Source: Sphingobacterium puteale
GTDB taxonomy: Bacteria; Bacteroidota; Bacteroidia; Sphingobacteriales; Sphingobacteriaceae
NCBI RefSeq assembly: GCF_003627955.1
Contig: NZ_RBWS01000005.1
Location: 62,001-126,000, forward strand
Length of the DNA stretch: 64,000 nucleotides
Reading direction: 5' to 3'
Below, in pieces: positions 61,136-64,000 of the stretch (position 1 is the stretch's first letter; each line of letters opens with the position of its first letter). The notes under the pieces are model-generated. The model saw only the letters and a list, made by a program, of their open reading frames with translations. It was not told where the DNA came from and did not search any database. The translations under genes and the position numbers were made by a program.

Positions 61136-63022
61136 CTAGTCCGCTAGATATTTTGCCAAAAATCGCTCCAGTTCATTATAGTAGCCAAATATATTCTCAT
61201 CTTTTTTAAAAGTTCTGTCTTCATCTTCCTTTAGGAAATATTGCACAGGAACATGGTTATTCTTCAGTTTCTGAACAAATTGGTTTGCATCTGTCACCGA
61301 ACTAAATCGATCTTTGCCCCCTTGGACTAACAGTACAGGAATCCGTACCTTATCCGAATGAAAAACAGGAGATATATTTTTAAACAGCTCCGCTTCCCGA
61401 ATAGGATTCCCTACGATCTGATACATTTTCTGCACATAGGACTTAAAATACGGTGGAATATCCCTAAAATAGGTAAATAGATTGGTATATCCTGAATAAG
61501 AAACAGCACATTTATAAAGGTCTGAATTGAAGCAAGCAGCATGTAATGCCGAATATCCCCCAAATCCTTTCCCCACAATGGCCACACGATCTTTATCGGC
61601 AATCCCCTCTTTGATCAGCCATTTTACCCCGTCCGTAATATCATCTTGAATTTTCCCACCCCATTCCTTAAATCCAGCAGTCCAAAACTTCTTTCCAAAC
61701 CCTGTTGAGCCCCGATAATTCATCTGAAAAACCAAATATCCCCTGTTGGCTAAAAATTGTGCTTCATTGTCAAAACCCCATACTTCGCGTCCATTGGGAC
61801 CATCGTGCGGCAGTACCACCATCGGCAGATCTTTTCGGTTGGAATGTATAGGATAGGTCAGATACCCTGAGATCGTCATGCCATCTCTCGCTTTGTAGGT
61901 AATAAATTCATTGGGAGCCAATTCCTTACTTTTGAGATCCGAGTTATTGTCGGTTAATTTGGTCAATTTTTTTGACCTAAAATCGTAAAAATAAATCCCG
62001 CCGGGATTCACATCTGTATAGGTTTTAATAATGACTCTCTCTCCCGAAACATCGGTATTGAGTACCTGGAATTCAAAACCATCAATTTGCTTAGACAGTT
62101 CATCATATTTCCGTTTTGTTTGTTCGTCAAAAAAATGCCGGCTCTGTCTCGAAGTTGTATAATTAACAAACAACAAGCGGTTTTGCTCCGCGAAGTAACC
62201 TCCGGGACTTACATCGACCTCTTTATGGCTATACAGCTCTCCCAATTCCCTTTCGTTGACCAGATCATAACTAATGAGAGCCAGCTTGTCACGATTTATA
62301 TTTGAAAGTGCATAAATAATACGGTCTGAACTATCCTTATATCCCAACGGAGTGAAACTACTCTCGACATCACAGCGTATAATCTCCTTAAAAGGTTCTT
62401 TCTCAGAAACCCGAAAAAGAACTGATTGCTGTACCGAATCATTTGCAATTGCTAAACGCACCTGCCCATCATTGGAAGCAATCCAAGAACTCATATTACC
62501 GGGGTTTTGTAGAATCAGTTCCCGGGGTCTTCCGTCCAAATAAATGCGATACAGATCAAAAAACGAGGAATCACGGTCATTGATTCCAGCAACAAAACTA
62601 TCGCCGTTGGAAACCATCGGATGAACCCACCTGAATCTTGCACGGGCAGGTTTAATTAATGGCCAAATCTTTTCTGTGTTGATGTCCACAGCATATAAAC
62701 GTAAACTATCCTGGGCAGATTGCTCGGTCAAAAAGGAAATTTTGGAATCGTTATTCCAGACAAAGGATTTTACATTGATATCATTCTGATAAGTGAGCTG
62801 CTTGGAGCTGTCCTTCTCCATCAAATCTATCAAATAGATATTTTTGCAATGATTGTCCATACCGATATAAGCAATGAACCGCCCATTGGGAGAAATTTTA
62901 AAATTTGATTTTTCAGGTGTGGAAAAGAATTGATTAATGGGTATAGGGTCAACCTTATGTTGTTGGCACCCTAACATAGTCAATGCACAAAAAAATAAAA
63001 CAGTCCAAAATTGCAACCTCAT
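61136..63022 (-). CDS. S9 peptidase-like lipoprotein with degenerate catalytic triad
   Basis: The start is placed at the ATG giving MRLQFWTVLFF with lipobox TMLGC; an upstream frame adds 21 residues without a signal. It has 628 residues. A beta-propeller (about 30-380) precedes an alpha/beta-hydrolase domain (about 400-628) with MVVLPHDGPNGR and NYRGSTGFGKKFW. The nucleophile elbow reads GKGFGGYSAL where S9 members have GGSFGGY, so Gly (about 486) replaces Ser. The segment that normally holds DEGHGF reads DEDRTF, so the His is lost too. The Asp in GGKDR remains. It heads an operon with the histidine kinase. Confidence 0.9.
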   Translation of the reverse strand: MRLQFWTVLFFCALTMLGCQQHKVDPIPINQFFSTPEKSNFKISPNGRFIAYIGMDNHCKNIYLIDLMEKDSSKQLTYQNDINVKSFVWNNDSKISFLTEQSAQDSLRLYAVDINTEKIWPLIKPARARFRWVHPMVSNGDSFVAGINDRDSSFFDLYRIYLDGRPRELILQNPGNMSSWIASNDGQVRLAIANDSVQQSVLFRVSEKEPFKEIIRCDVESSFTPLGYKDSSDRIIYALSNINRDKLALISYDLVNERELGELYSHKEVDVSPGGYFAEQNRLLFVNYTTSRQSRHFFDEQTKRKYDELSKQIDGFEFQVLNTDVSGERVIIKTYTDVNPGGIYFYDFRSKKLTKLTDNNSDLKSKELAPNEFITYKARDGMTISGYLTYPIHSNRKDLPMVVLPHDGPNGREVWGFDNEAQFLANRGYLVFQMNYRGSTGFGKKFWTAGFKEWGGKIQDDITDGVKWLIKEGIADKDRVAIVGKGFGGYSALHAACFNSDLYKCAVSYSGYTNLFTYFRDIPPYFKSYVQKMYQIVGNPIREAELFKNISPVFHSDKVRIPVLLVQGGKDRFSSVTDANQFVQKLKNNHVPVQYFLKEDEDRTFKKDENIFGYYNELERFLAKYLAD

Positions 63023-63160
63023 AATCCCGAATACGTCCTTATCATTTAACCCAAATATTGTAATTAAATACCAAATTGCAGCCAATGCAACCTTATTTTT
63101 ACAAGATATAGTAATTAAACGTAATATTCAAAAATAGCGTATAAAACCGTATTTTTGTTT

Positions 63161-63451
63161 ATGTTTTTATACAATGTATCTGTTATAGCAGAAGAAACAA
63201 TCCATCACGAGATCGTTTCCTGGATTGAAGATAATATCGTACAATCCCAAAAATTTCGAGTGCATTTTCTGGAAATGCTCCAGTCCCCGCACGAAGGAAT
63301 GACTTATTGTATTCAAGTCGTCCTGCCTTCCGAAGAACATATCACGGATTTTCAGCAGGTGCATTTGATACCATTACAACAACTTATTTCGGAGTCGTAC
63401 AAGGATAAAGTTTTCCTTTTCGACAGTACAATGAAATACTTAAAAAAATAA
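63161..63451 (+). CDS. DUF4286 family protein
   Basis: 96 residues from the ATG giving MFLYNVSVIAEE; a TTG two codons earlier is less likely. The pattern (YNVSV, HFLEML, YCIQVVLPS, FLFDSTMKYL) matches the DUF4286 family of small cytoplasmic proteins in Bacteroidota. Function unknown. Its last codons form one arm of a 23-bp terminator stem. It converges with the DUF983 gene. Confidence 0.85.
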   Translation: MFLYNVSVIAEETIHHEIVSWIEDNIVQSQKFRVHFLEMLQSPHEGMTYCIQVVLPSEEHITDFQQVHLIPLQQLISESYKDKVFLFDSTMKYLKK

Positions 63452-63484
63452 AGAGCTAAAAAGCTCTTTATTTTTTTAAGTATT
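63435..63484. terminator. Bidirectional terminator with a 23-bp perfect stem
   Basis: Positions 63435-63457 and 63462-63484 are perfect inverted copies around an AAAA loop. They have A and T runs inside the stem and T-rich flanks on both strands. It includes the last codons of the DUF4286 gene and ends 2 bp before the DUF983 stop codon. Confidence 0.93.
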
Positions 63485-63485
63485 G

Positions 63486-63917
63486 TTATTTCTTCTTATT
63501 ATCCTGCGCCTCCTTATCTTTCTCTTTTATTTCCAAAGCGAGCTCATAGCGAGGTTCATAGCTTATTTTTGGCGTTAAAAAATGTAATAGGATCAAGCGG
63601 GAATACCTGAAATTAAAGGGAGCGAAAACTAAGATGGTCACAGCCAGACCTCCCAAATAGAACCAAGGCGACTCACTTCCCGTCAAAATCGCAATAGCAA
63701 CAGACACTGACACAATTTCAGCTACGGAAAGTGCATAGCTAACATACATTGCTGCATAAAAATAGCCGGGCTCGACCTCATATTTAACACCACAATGTGG
63801 GCATATTTCATTCATATGCTGCTTCCGCAAGCTATATACCTTTCCTTCAAATACATTTCCGACATGACATTTAGGACATTTGGAATGTATCATTGCATGA
63901 AATTTAGATGTCGGCAT
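63486..63917 (-). CDS. DUF983 membrane protein with two CxxC motifs
   Basis: 143 residues. The N-terminal zinc-ribbon-like part has CPKC (about 14-17) and CPHC (about 40-43). Two TM helices follow (about 55-80 and 85-108), then a basic tail. DUF983 proteins often occur near respiratory or cytochrome-oxidase genes, but the function is not established. It starts 6 bp after the stop of a partial upstream gene, so it is probably its co-transcribed partner. Confidence 0.9.
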   Translation of the reverse strand: MPTSKFHAMIHSKCPKCHVGNVFEGKVYSLRKQHMNEICPHCGVKYEVEPGYFYAAMYVSYALSVAEIVSVSVAIAILTGSESPWFYLGGLAVTILVFAPFNFRYSRLILLHFLTPKISYEPRYELALEIKEKDKEAQDNKKK

Positions 63918-63923
63918 TGGATT

Positions 63924-64000
63924 CTACTTTATCTCGTTAACAAACTTTTTGGTTGGCGGATTCTTTTTTCGGTATTTTTTATACCATAGATAGCCCAGTC
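63924..64000 (-). CDS. C-terminal fragment of a membrane-protein gene (continues beyond window)
   Basis: One minus-strand frame is open to the window edge and ends in a TAG at 63924-63926. It encodes a tail with LGYLWYKKYRKKNPPTKK and a few more residues, the look of a last TM helix plus basic cytoplasmic end. It lies 6 bp upstream of the DUF983 start, as in an operon. About 24 codons are visible, so identity cannot be given. Confidence 0.5.
   Translation of the reverse strand, partial: LGYLWYKKYRKKNPPTKKFVNEIK

Noticed and set aside
1-64000. tRNA, rRNA, prophage or conjugative element
   Set aside because: No cloverleaf, rRNA segment, integrase, relaxase or phage structural gene was recognised anywhere in the window.

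Overview
The window is about 40% GC and looks like chromosome of a Bacteroidota bacterium of the family Sphingobacteriaceae, most likely Sphingobacterium. The reasons are SusC/SusD pairs, FecR/ECF-sigma switches, many SPII lipoproteins, promoters of the TTG(n19-20)TAnnTTTG type and weak Shine-Dalgarno sequences. I see no rRNA, tRNA, CRISPR array or intact insertion sequence. The genus is inferred from family content, not from a search.

Layout. 1-4667: two tandem universal stress proteins, an OmpA-type porin and an S41 protease lipoprotein. 4673-12714 (minus strand): an ECF sigma factor, FecR, a TonB-dependent receptor with an STN domain, a beta-helix lipoprotein and a small lipoprotein, i.e. 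a cell-surface-signalling uptake operon. 12977-19760: DEAD-box RNA helicase, acyl-CoA ligase, rlmB and dnaX. The dnaX gene carries an A10 tract that could yield a short gamma form. 19988-33529 (minus): SusC/SusD locus 1, with sigma, FecR, SusC with STN, SusD, DUF4843, PKD-like lipoprotein, PHB-depolymerase-like esterase and two thioredoxin-fold proteins. 33826-34521: a lipoprotein with an internal duplication. 34686-43491 (minus): SusC/SusD locus 2, with IPT/NHL protein, SusC, SusD, DUF4361 and BACON lipoprotein; it has no enzyme and no linked regulator.

43492-44606 is a 1.1-kb gene-free stretch with two pairs of divergent arrays of 11-bp-phased GTAGG units. After a transglutaminase-like gene and a small lipoprotein comes a second receptor plus beta-helix lipoprotein pair (46384-50704), without sigma/FecR. 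Divergent from it is a LolD/FtsX-type ABC system with a His-rich permease loop and a DUF3299-like protein (51110-53883), probably linked to metal (zinc) handling. 53962-57218 is a housekeeping operon (DedA, ppa, CorC-like, rsmE), followed by a HIT protein and greA. 58667-63022 encodes an S9-peptidase-like lipoprotein that appears to have lost its catalytic Ser and His, co-transcribed with a histidine kinase and an OmpR-type regulator. The window ends with DUF4286, DUF983 and the tail of a membrane-protein gene.

The most interesting signals are the 11-bp-phased arrays, the S9 pseudopeptidase/two-component operon, the A10 tract in dnaX, the two receptor/beta-helix pairs, and the metal-type ABC operon with an operator-like palindrome at its promoter.
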